Below are positions 1 through 5,283 of a DNA stretch of 5,283 bases, piece after piece. Every line of letters begins with the position of its first letter. Position 1 is the first letter of the stretch. The position numbers and the translations under genes were made by a program. This stretch comes from an uncultured Peptococcaceae bacterium (lineage in GTDB: Bacteria > Bacillota > Desulfotomaculia > Desulfotomaculales > Desulfallaceae): assembly GCA_913064925.1 (NCBI GenBank), contig CAJYBN010000192.1, positions 1-5,283 on the forward strand. Direction: 5' to 3'. The notes under the pieces were generated by a model that had not been told where the DNA came from, did not search any database, and saw only the letters and a list, made by a program, of their open reading frames with translations.

Positions 1-947
1 CCCACCTTAGCCCTGACCAGAAAAGTACTGGCCATGCCCTTGCGCCCTTTTTCCAGGAAGTCGATCATATTGGAGTGGGTACCCACCGCCACAATCAAGT
101 CGGCCCCTTTCTCGTAAGCTAAAAGCATGGCGATATCCTCGCTGGTACCTGGCGCAGCGTAAACAACAGCCTCCAGACCGAGCCTTTGCAACCGGACCAG
201 GCCCGGTGCCTCTCCGCTGGGATACGCGTGTACCACCAGCTCGGCACCGCAGCTTAACATCTTATCGCTGATACTGTCCATGTCACCGATGATTATATCG
301 GGGCGCAAGCCGAACTCGGCCAGCGCGTCGGCCCCGCCGTCCACGCCGATGAGCACCGGTTTTACCTCGCTAATATAGGACCTTATGGCCCGCAAATCTT
401 CCTTGTAATTCTTTCCCCGCACCACTATCAGGGCGTGCTTGCCCCGCAAGTCGGTTTTAATTTCGGGCACCTTGTATTGGCCGCAGACGAGGCCGATTTC
501 GTTTCGCGCGTAGTCCATGGTGTTGGTAACAAAATCAGTTAAAACTTTTTCCAGGTTAGCTTTAGTTTCTTCCATTTTTTCCAAAATAATTTTTCCATTT
601 AGTTCCAGACCGGCCGCTATAATTACCCCTTGTTTGATTACTAAGCCTTCCCGAATTTCTATTTCATCACCCTCCATCAAACGGGCAAACAAATCGCTGT
701 CCGGGCAGTCCACCAGCCTTATTCCGGCTTTCACCAAAAGCAACGGCCCGTAGTTGGGATAAGACTTGCTCATGGAAGAAGATACATTAATGACCGCCTT
801 TACCCTTGTTTCAACCAGTGCATGGGCGGCCACTTCGTCAAGTCCCGGATGATCAATAAGGGCTATATCGCCCGGTTGTAATCTTTTCACCAGGTTCTTA
901 GTCCTGCGGTCCATGCGCACTGTTCCTTTTATAACCATATTTTTCAT
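1..947 (-). CDS. steA: SteA-like putative cytokinetic ring protein, C-terminus cut by the window edge
   Basis: I translated 315 complete codons by hand from the ATG at 947; the frame is open to the window edge. The start is supported by a GGCGGTG ribosome site (954-960) six bases upstream. An N-terminal domain (about residues 1-165) carries family-like stretches such as ALIDHPGLDEVAAHAL (29-44) and YPNYGPLLLVKAGI (63-76). A thiamine-pyrophosphokinase-like domain follows (about 170-315), with GVDGGADAL (201-209), GDMDS (221-225) and, near the edge, DFLEKGRKGMASTFLVR (296-312). In actinobacteria SteA pairs with SteB/MctB and is implicated in the division ring and cell-wall separation; catalysis by the kinase-like domain is not established. 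Family members usually run some tens of residues further and end in a membrane segment, which lies outside this window. A terminator and its own promoter separate it from spo0A. Family assignment is confident; a role in this organism is inferred. A true thiamine pyrophosphokinase is less likely because of the long N-terminal domain. Confidence 0.88.
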   Translation of the reverse strand, partial: MKNMVIKGTVRMDRRTKNLVKRLQPGDIALIDHPGLDEVAAHALVETRVKAVINVSSSMSKSYPNYGPLLLVKAGIRLVDCPDSDLFARLMEGDEIEIREGLVIKQGVIIAAGLELNGKIILEKMEETKANLEKVLTDFVTNTMDYARNEIGLVCGQYKVPEIKTDLRGKHALIVVRGKNYKEDLRAIRSYISEVKPVLIGVDGGADALAEFGLRPDIIIGDMDSISDKMLSCGAELVVHAYPSGEAPGLVRLQRLGLEAVVYAAPGTSEDIAMLLAYEKGADLIVAVGTHSNMIDFLEKGRKGMASTFLVRAKV

Positions 948-966
948 AATTTTCACCGCCCTAAAC

Positions 967-996
967 ATTTTACTGTTTTTTACTGGAGAGCGTCAA
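967..996 (-). promoter_or_regulatory. Candidate sigma-A promoter of the steA-like gene
   Basis: On the minus strand, TTGACG (996-991) and TAAAAT (972-967) are separated by 18 bases. Each box is one base from the housekeeping consensus. It lies after the spo0A terminator and before the steA start, which is where a promoter is needed. The predicted transcript start, near 960, falls at the edge of the ribosome site (954-960), so the leader would be only about 13 bases. That is tight, and a slightly different start point is possible. Confidence 0.5.
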
Positions 997-1032
997 GACA
1001 AGTTCCCGCCCGTAAATACTAATATTTTGCAC

Positions 1033-1080
1033 AAAAAAAACACCTTTATTTTGCCTTAAAAGTTGACAAAACAAAGGCGC
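1033..1080 (-). terminator. Intrinsic terminator downstream of spo0A
   Basis: Read on the minus strand, GCGCCTTTGTTTTG (1080-1067) pairs with CAAAATAAAGGTGT (1053-1040). The stem is 14 base pairs with three G-U pairs and a 13-base loop. A run of T residues (1039-1033) follows directly. It begins 19 bases after the spo0A stop codon, so it should end most spo0A transcripts before the steA-like gene. Confidence 0.8.
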
Positions 1081-1099
1081 TTTTTTCCGGCAGTTTGCA

Positions 1100-1867
1100 C
1101 TAGCTAACCTTGGCCTCAATGCGCAGCTTGTCCGCTACCATGGCAATAAACTCCGAATTGGTGGGCTTACCTCGTTCCAAATTGATGGTATAACCGAAAA
1201 ATTTAGTCATCATTTCAATGTTGCCCCTATCCCAGGCCAGCTCAATGGCATGGCGAATGGCCCTTTCCACTCTACTGGGGGTGGTTTGATACTTTTGCGC
1301 AATCATCGGGTATAATTCCTTGGTTACCGCCCCCAGCAAGTTGACATCTTCAATAACTTTTAAAATAGCTTCCCGGAGGTAATGATACCCCTTGATATGG
1401 GCGGGCACGCCCATTTCGTGGATGATGTTGGTTACCGCCACGTCTAGGCTCTTCGGCTTGGGAGCCTGTACGTATTCCAAGCTTTTAAAACCGCCTGCTA
1501 ATTGTTTGATTCTGGTAGCTAGTACGGTAAAATCAAACGGTTTTAAAATATAGTAATCCGCACCCAGTTCCACGGCCCTTTGGGTAATGCTTTCCTGCCC
1601 AAAAGCAGTCAATATGATGACCTTGGGCTTGTGCACATGATTGTTCTCGTTTAATTTTTCCAGCACTCCAATCCCGTCCAGGTGCGGCATGATCACATCC
1701 AAAACCAAAACGTCAGGCGAGTGTTCTTTAATTAGTTCCAACGCCTCCACGCCGTTAAACGCCGTACCAATTAACTGCAGGTCTTCCTGTTGTTGTAAAA
1801 ATTCCTTTAAAAGGTCACAAAATTCTTTGTTATCGTCGGCAATGAGGATTTTTATGGTTTTACGCAT
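1100..1867 (-). CDS. spo0A: Sporulation master response regulator Spo0A
   Basis: This is the DNA-binding response regulator that, when phosphorylated, commits the cell to sporulation by activating and repressing stage-entry genes through 0A boxes. The 255-residue product has a receiver domain (about 1-125) with acidic pocket D11-D12, phosphoacceptor D57 in VLVLDVIMPHLDG, T87 and K109 in LKPFD. A short linker (about 126-140) leads to the Spo0A-specific effector domain (about 141-255). That domain contains HEMGVPAHIKGYHYLREAI (150-168), the recognition-helix region TPSRVERAIRHAIELAW (196-212) and the hallmark tail KPTNSEFIAMVADKLRIE (234-251). The length is slightly below the 267 residues of the Bacillus subtilis protein. 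The ATG at 1867 is preceded by AGGAGG (1883-1878) with a 10-base spacer. It follows spoIVB, as in Bacillus and Clostridia, has a sigma-H-like promoter upstream and is closed by its own terminator. All switch residues are intact, so it should be functional. Confidence 0.98.
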   Translation of the reverse strand: MRKTIKILIADDNKEFCDLLKEFLQQQEDLQLIGTAFNGVEALELIKEHSPDVLVLDVIMPHLDGIGVLEKLNENNHVHKPKVIILTAFGQESITQRAVELGADYYILKPFDFTVLATRIKQLAGGFKSLEYVQAPKPKSLDVAVTNIIHEMGVPAHIKGYHYLREAILKVIEDVNLLGAVTKELYPMIAQKYQTTPSRVERAIRHAIELAWDRGNIEMMTKFFGYTINLERGKPTNSEFIAMVADKLRIEAKVS

Positions 1868-1919
1868 TAGTTTCCCGCCTCCTAAATAACATTCGTTTTT
1901 TTGTCTATAATATTTTTAA

Positions 1920-1948
1920 TTTTTCTATATGCGGGACAAAATACCTCT
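1920..1948 (-). promoter_or_regulatory. Candidate sigma-H promoter of spo0A
   Basis: On the minus strand, AGAGGTATT (1948-1940) matches the sigma-H -35 consensus RNAGGAWWW with one mismatch. ATAGAAAAA (1928-1920) matches the -10 consensus RNNGAATWW with one mismatch, and the 11-base spacer is the usual length. The predicted start near 1914 gives a leader of about 46 bases. In Bacillus subtilis spo0A has a sigma-H promoter (Ps) in the same gap between spoIVB and spo0A, which supports the call by position. Two partial 0A-box-like stretches lie at 1940-1932 (minus strand) and 1900-1908 (plus strand), but neither is a full match. Confidence 0.5.
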
Positions 1949-1966
1949 AAACTATATTAACTTTTT

Positions 1967-1987
1967 TGTAAAAATTTTACTTTTACA
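1967..1987. repeat. AT-rich inverted repeat between spoIVB and spo0A
   Basis: On the minus strand, TGTAAAA (1987-1981) and TTTTACA (1973-1967) form a perfect 7-base inverted repeat around a 7-base centre. It lies 17 bases after the spoIVB stop and about 20 bases upstream of the candidate sigma-H promoter. No T-run follows on the minus strand, so it is not a clear terminator; it could be an operator or chance in an AT-rich spacer. Confidence 0.35.
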
Positions 1988-2004
1988 TGGGGCTTGCGTT
2001 ATAA

Positions 2005-3351
2005 TTACCCCGCTTTACTTTGCATTTTCTTGTAGTTTAATAAATTTGCTTCGATTAACATATTTTCCGCAAAAACCCCGTAGCCCTTGGTGGGATCGTT
2101 CACAAACACGTGGGTCACGGCCCCAACCAACCTGCCGTTTTGCACGATGGGACTGCCGCTCATACCCTGAATGATGCCGCCGGTGCGGGCAATAAGTTCG
2201 GGATCCTTGACTTTAATGACCAGCCCTTTTCCCCGCTTGTTTTCCGGTAAAACCCGTTCAATTTCAATGTGGAATTCTTCTATCCTGTTGCTTTCCAATA
2301 CCGTGTACATTGTCGCCGGGCCCTCTTTGACCTGGTAGCGCATGGCTACCGGTATGGGTGCACGGAAAAAGGGATTGGTCAATATGGCGTTCAGGGTGCC
2401 AAAAATGCCGCATTCCGTATTTTTTTCTATGTTACCGATGATATCCCCGCGGCCTTTGAACACGCCCATTTTTTCGCCCGGTTCACCCTTTTTGCCGGGA
2501 TGCAGTCCCTTGATGGAAGCTTCTACTATTTTGCCCTCGGTCAAATTGATTTTACCGCTGCCGTTTATGTCCAGGATAATATGGCCCAGCGCCCCGTACG
2601 TTCGTGTTCTGGGCTCGTAAAAAGTCAGAGTACCCACGCCGGCCGTACTATCTTTGACAAACAAACCGATGCGGAAACGGCCCGCTTCTTCGCAATACTC
2701 AGGCTTAATTTTGGCACGTATGGTTTTTTTTCCATGTTTAACTAATAAAATAATATGTTTTCCCTGCTTACCACAATCGTCTATTATTTTTTGCAGCTGT
2801 ACCTCACCGGCCACCTGGCGGCCGTTGGCCTGCAGTATCACGTCGCCGGCGGAAATCCCCGCCTGCCTGGCCGGGTAAACATACCGCCCGTTCTTCTTTA
2901 CAGGCGCTTCCCCAACCACCATGACTCCTTCGGCGTGCAGCAAAACCCCAATGGACTGCCCACCGGGAATTACTTTCTCGGGTGCCACCACTTGCAGCAT
3001 TACCCGGTGCACGGGTAAAAAGCCAAACAACTTCACCTGCATTTCCAGCTTACCGGGCTGCAGCGCCACCGGCTTCTTGGCGCCCAGGTTGCAGGTTAGT
3101 TCCTTACAACTGTTGCCGTCTACGGAGAATACCGCACTTTGGGAACGCAAATGCAGGCTGAGGTTTCTGGCAATGAGGTCCGGTATTCCTTGCCCGGTAT
3201 CGATTGTATCGCCTACCCGCACGTGCTGCTGAGCAGGTAGTAAATGATACCAAAAGAAACCGGCAAACATGAAAATAATAATAATTGCACATACTATGCT
3301 TGATATTGTAATTAATTTACTGCTTTTGCAGGTGCGGTTCAGTCGGCACAC
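2005..3351 (-). CDS. spoIVB: SpoIVB peptidase (family S55, PDZ domain), forespore-to-mother-cell signalling protease
   Basis: SpoIVB is made in the forespore, secreted into the space between the two membranes, and cleaves SpoIVFA so that SpoIVFB can process pro-sigma-K. The 448-residue reading frame has a basic N-terminus and one hydrophobic anchor or uncleaved signal (about 13-38). A PDZ domain follows (about 125-210), including YPARQAGISAGDVILQANG (159-177). The S55 protease domain occupies about 225-435. The catalytic triad by comparison with Bacillus subtilis (H236, D363, S378) is H257 in YGALGHIILD, D383 in KVKDPEL and S398 in GMSGSP; the spacings match within one residue. Length is slightly above the 426 residues of the B. 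subtilis protein. Cysteines C82 and C87 lie in the exported segment between anchor and PDZ domain, an oddity I cannot interpret. The start is uncertain: the GTG at 3351 overlaps the ribosome site, and a CTG at 3342 is better spaced. A sigma-G-like promoter lies upstream, and no clear terminator follows, so read-through into spo0A is possible. Confidence 0.96.
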   Translation of the reverse strand: MCRLNRTCKSSKLITISSIVCAIIIIFMFAGFFWYHLLPAQQHVRVGDTIDTGQGIPDLIARNLSLHLRSQSAVFSVDGNSCKELTCNLGAKKPVALQPGKLEMQVKLFGFLPVHRVMLQVVAPEKVIPGGQSIGVLLHAEGVMVVGEAPVKKNGRYVYPARQAGISAGDVILQANGRQVAGEVQLQKIIDDCGKQGKHIILLVKHGKKTIRAKIKPEYCEEAGRFRIGLFVKDSTAGVGTLTFYEPRTRTYGALGHIILDINGSGKINLTEGKIVEASIKGLHPGKKGEPGEKMGVFKGRGDIIGNIEKNTECGIFGTLNAILTNPFFRAPIPVAMRYQVKEGPATMYTVLESNRIEEFHIEIERVLPENKRGKGLVIKVKDPELIARTGGIIQGMSGSPIVQNGRLVGAVTHVFVNDPTKGYGVFAENMLIEANLLNYKKMQSKAG

Positions 3352-3356
3352 CTCCT
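3340..3356 (-). promoter_or_regulatory. spoIVB ribosome binding site and ambiguous start
   Basis: A perfect AGGAGG lies at 3356-3351. The first in-frame start, GTG at 3351-3349, uses the last G of that site and so cannot be positioned by it. The in-frame CTG at 3342-3340 (codon 4) is eight bases downstream, which is ideal spacing. No in-frame ATG occurs before codon 28, inside the membrane segment. The site therefore points to initiation at the rare start codon CTG, shortening the protein by three residues. Confidence 0.55.
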
Positions 3357-3381
3357 TTTTCTTTGTTTTTCATCGCTTTTT

Positions 3382-3411
3382 TAATTTGCCTCCCCGCACC
3401 GTATTTATTCC
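3382..3411 (-). promoter_or_regulatory. Candidate forespore sigma-G promoter of spoIVB
   Basis: On the minus strand, GGAATA (3411-3406) resembles the sigma-G/sigma-F -35 element. After a 17-base spacer, CAAATTA (3388-3382) matches five of seven bases of the -10 element CATAMTA. The predicted start near 3375 leaves about 20 bases before AGGAGG. spoIVB of Bacillus subtilis is transcribed in the forespore by sigma-F and sigma-G, so sequence and expected regulation agree. Confidence 0.5.
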
Positions 3412-3419
3412 GCCCTGCT

Positions 3420-3457
3420 GTGCCTTACATTGGCACGCCCAGCACGCGCGTGTGCTG
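3420..3457 (-). repeat. Two adjacent small hairpins upstream of spoIVB
   Basis: On the minus strand, CAGCAC (3457-3452) pairs with GTGCTG (3445-3440) around a CGCG centre, an 18-base imperfect palindrome. Three bases later GTGCC (3436-3432) pairs with GGCAC (3424-3420) around a 7-base loop. TGCT (3444-3441) can instead pair with AGCA (3419-3416), extending the second stem with a bulge, so the two foldings compete. No T-run follows. The structures lie upstream of the candidate sigma-G promoter, so they would be RNA only in a longer transcript. Function is unknown. Confidence 0.4.
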
Positions 3458-3495
3458 CAGTAGTTCTGTAACATATTGATAACAATGTACGGCAT

Positions 3496-3522
3496 AAAAA
3501 AAGCCGCTTAAGTTTAAGCGAC
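3496..3522 (-). terminator. Intrinsic terminator downstream of recN
   Basis: On the minus strand, GTCGCTTA (3522-3515) pairs with TAAGCGGC (3510-3503) around a 4-base AACT loop, an 8-pair stem with one wobble. Seven T residues (3502-3496) follow directly. It starts 23 bases past the recN stop codon and should isolate recN transcription from spoIVB. Confidence 0.87.
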
Positions 3523-3545
3523 CTGGAAAACAGTTAACCGACCTC

Positions 3546-5222
3546 TTATTTAATTAACTTACGCACGTAATTAACCAGCGTGGCGGAATCGCTGCTGCCG
3601 CCCAGCATGCGGCTCAACTCTGCCACTCTCTTTTCACCTTCCACCTTGTGTACCGAGATAAAGGTTTTTTGCCCCCTGGTCGATTTTTTCACCAGGTAAT
3701 GCGTTGTTGCGCAGGCGGCTATTGCCGCCGCATGGGTAACACAAATAACCTGCCTTTCCCCGGCAATCCTTGCCAGCTTTTCCGCAATAGCCTGCAGGGT
3801 ACGCCCGCCAATACCGGCATCAATTTCATCAAAAACCAGGGTGGCAATTTCATCGCCCGCGGCCAGTATCGTTTTCAAGGCCAACATTACCCTGGACAAT
3901 TCCCCTCCGGAAGCTATTTTAGCCAGCGGCCGCAAGGGCTCGCCGGGGTTGGGAGAAATGAGAAACTCCACCTTGTTGCTGCCGGCGGCGGAAGGTTCGC
4001 CGTCGGAAACCTGCACCGTGAACTGGACGTTATTCATTTCCAGGCCCCGGAGCTCGCCTTCCACTTCTTTTTCCAGGAGGCGCGCCGCTTCCACCCTGAG
4101 TGCCCCCAGTTTTAGCGCCAGTTGCTCGTATTGCCTTCTTTTCTCCCGCACCAGGTCGTCAATGCCGCCCGCATCGGTTTCCACTTGCTGCAGCTGTTCC
4201 AGCTCGCCGGCTATCTTTTCCCGGTAAGCCAGTATTTCGGCGAGGCTATCGGCGTACTTTCTTTTTAAACGTTCCAGCCGGGCCAGCCTTTCTTCCACGT
4301 AATCCAATTCCCGCGGGTCCACCTCCACGCTTTCGCGATAGGAAGCCAGTTCGCGGGCGCTTTCTTCCAGCAGGCACTGAGCAGAATAGATGTTTTCCAG
4401 CCAGCGGCCGGCTTCCGGCACGTAACGCCGCAGTTCACGCAGGTCGTTTTGCGAAGCGCCCAGCAAATCCACTGCCGCCGGGCATTGCCCCATGCCCTTA
4501 TATATGCGGTTGACCACCTGCTCGGCCAGCATTTTGATTTTTTCCGCATTGGCCAACCTGTCGCGCTGCCGGTATAATTCCTCCTCTTGCATGCCGGACA
4601 GCCCCGCAGCATCTATTTCCTCCATTTGGTACTTAATCATGTCCATGCGCTGCTGCCTTTCCCTGCTGCCGGCAACTATTTCCTCCCGCCGGCGGCTGCT
4701 GCGCTGCCATTCCCGGTAGGCCCGGCCCGTTTGGGCCAGTAGATCCAGCAACTGCGGATCCCCGTACCTGTCCAGTAAGTACATCTGCTTTTCCGGCACA
4801 AGCAGGGCTTGTTGCTCATGCTGCCCGTGCATGTCCACCAATAAACCGGCAATACCCCTGAATACGCCGAGGTTGACAATGCGCCCGTTAATGCGACAAA
4901 TGTTGCGGCCCTGGCGGCTGAGTTCCCTGCTCATGACCAGAACATCGTTTTCCTCATCCCCCTCGTCCAATCCGAATTCCTGCAGTGCAGACCGAACTTG
5001 TTCCGCACGGGAAACGTCAAAAGTAGATTGTACCAGCGCCCGCTCCCGGCCCGTCCTGATCAGGTCGGCCTGCGCCCTGCCGCCCAGCGACATTTTTAAC
5101 GCTTCCACAATGATGGATTTGCCCGCTCCCGTTTCGCCCGTCAACACGTTAAGCCCGGGCCCGAAAACCAGCTCGGCGCTTTCGACGAGCCCGAAATCTT
5201 TTATGTACAGGGAAATGAGCAC
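3546..5222 (-). CDS. recN: DNA repair protein RecN (SMC-like ATPase)
   Basis: RecN is a cytoplasmic SMC-family ATPase recruited early to double-strand breaks, where it supports RecA-dependent recombinational repair. From the GTG at 5222 the product has 558 residues, normal for the family, and begins MLISLYIKDFGLVESAEL, the expected RecN N-terminus. Visible motifs are Walker A GETGAGKS (29-36), MHGQHEQQALL (131-141), ABC signature SGGELSR (438-444), Walker B LVFDEIDAGIGG (462-473) and H-loop histidine H497. Between the ATPase halves lie charged coiled-coil stretches (about 160-230 and 285-395) rich in Arg, Glu and Leu. The frame also opens at a GTG at 5264, but that would add 14 atypical residues and has no ribosome site. 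The GTG at 5222 has AGGT nine bases upstream and fits the family. The residues after H497, normally LPQ, are AAA here. No LexA palindrome is seen in the short upstream stretch available. A terminator closes the gene. Confidence 0.96.
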   Translation of the reverse strand: MLISLYIKDFGLVESAELVFGPGLNVLTGETGAGKSIIVEALKMSLGGRAQADLIRTGRERALVQSTFDVSRAEQVRSALQEFGLDEGDEENDVLVMSRELSRQGRNICRINGRIVNLGVFRGIAGLLVDMHGQHEQQALLVPEKQMYLLDRYGDPQLLDLLAQTGRAYREWQRSSRRREEIVAGSRERQQRMDMIKYQMEEIDAAGLSGMQEEELYRQRDRLANAEKIKMLAEQVVNRIYKGMGQCPAAVDLLGASQNDLRELRRYVPEAGRWLENIYSAQCLLEESARELASYRESVEVDPRELDYVEERLARLERLKRKYADSLAEILAYREKIAGELEQLQQVETDAGGIDDLVREKRRQYEQLALKLGALRVEAARLLEKEVEGELRGLEMNNVQFTVQVSDGEPSAAGSNKVEFLISPNPGEPLRPLAKIASGGELSRVMLALKTILAAGDEIATLVFDEIDAGIGGRTLQAIAEKLARIAGERQVICVTHAAAIAACATTHYLVKKSTRGQKTFISVHKVEGEKRVAELSRMLGGSSDSATLVNYVRKLIK

Positions 5223-5251
5223 TAATCGATTACCTGGTTCAAAAAACTTAA

Positions 5252-5280
5252 CAATTCCTAACACAATACGCTAGGCATTG
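5252..5280 (-). other. Imperfect hairpin upstream of recN
   Basis: On the minus strand, CAAT-g-CCTAGCGT (5280-5268) folds onto GTGTTAGG-a-ATTG (5264-5252) with a 3-base loop, one mismatch and several G-U pairs. A run of six T residues (5246-5241) follows five bases later. It could be a weak terminator of the preceding gene, or a leader structure of recN. The remaining bases to the window edge are too few to identify the upstream gene, which in Bacillus is the arginine repressor gene. The stem covers the GTG at 5264, which further disfavours that codon as the recN start. Confidence 0.25.
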
Positions 5281-5283
5281 CTA

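Noticed and set aside
517..753. Plus-strand 78-residue open frame opposite the steA-like gene.
   Set aside because: It is entirely antisense to a recognisable SteA reading frame and has no recognisable domain or ribosome site.
1989..2011. GGGG and CCCC arms around the spoIVB stop codon as a possible terminator.
   Set aside because: The stem is only four pairs with a 15-base loop and no T-run follows on the minus strand.
2269..2745. Long plus-strand open frame opposite spoIVB, and similar frames opposite recN (3648-4115, 3841-4227, 4831-5274).
   Set aside because: They lie antisense to strongly supported genes, show low-complexity or unfamiliar composition and have no ribosome sites or family motifs; they are shadows of the coding strand.
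3370..3474. A 34-residue cysteine-rich reading frame on the minus strand (ATG at 3474) between recN and spoIVB.
   Set aside because: No ribosome binding site precedes it, it runs through both hairpins and the candidate sigma-G promoter, and it resembles no family I recognise.
5223..5283. Possible 3' end of an upstream argR-like gene and a LexA site for recN.
   Set aside because: Only about 60 bases are visible, stop codons occur in more than one frame with no recognisable protein tail, and GAAC (5240-5237) has no GTTC partner at the right spacing.

Overview
The window carries four genes, all on the minus strand. In transcription order (right to left) they are recN, spoIVB, spo0A and the start of a steA-like gene that runs off the left edge. 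Spo0A and SpoIVB together identify an endospore-forming member of the Bacillota. The recN-spoIVB-spo0A order is the classic sporulation-locus order of Bacillus and Clostridia. The mixed GC content and the presence of steA immediately after spo0A suggest a Desulfotomaculum/Pelotomaculum-type clostridium (Peptococcaceae). That family-level guess is inference from remembered gene neighbourhoods, not from a search.

Layout, right to left. Positions 5283-5223 hold the short recN upstream region, with an imperfect hairpin and no visible LexA palindrome. recN (5222-3546) is an SMC-like ATPase of DNA double-strand break repair and is followed by a strong intrinsic terminator (3522-3496). The 194-base gap before spoIVB holds two small adjacent hairpins and a good match to a forespore sigma-G type promoter. 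spoIVB (3351-2005) encodes the S55 signalling protease with its PDZ domain, and its start codon is ambiguous. A short AT-rich gap (2004-1868) holds an inverted repeat and a sigma-H-like promoter. spo0A (1867-1100) is intact, with every phosphorelay residue present, and is followed by an intrinsic terminator (1080-1033). A sigma-A-like promoter (996-967) then drives the steA-like gene (947 to beyond base 1).

The genes combine into one theme. Spo0A is the master switch for entry into sporulation. SpoIVB is the late forespore signal that triggers sigma-K activation in the mother cell. RecN protects chromosome integrity. SteA belongs to a family linked to the division ring and cell-wall separation in actinobacteria. 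Terminators and promoters divide the row into separately controlled units although the gene order is conserved. No mobile element, CRISPR array, tRNA or rRNA is visible, and I see no wholly new system. The points most worth following are the placement of steA beside spo0A, the odd spoIVB start and leader, and an unusual H-loop in RecN.
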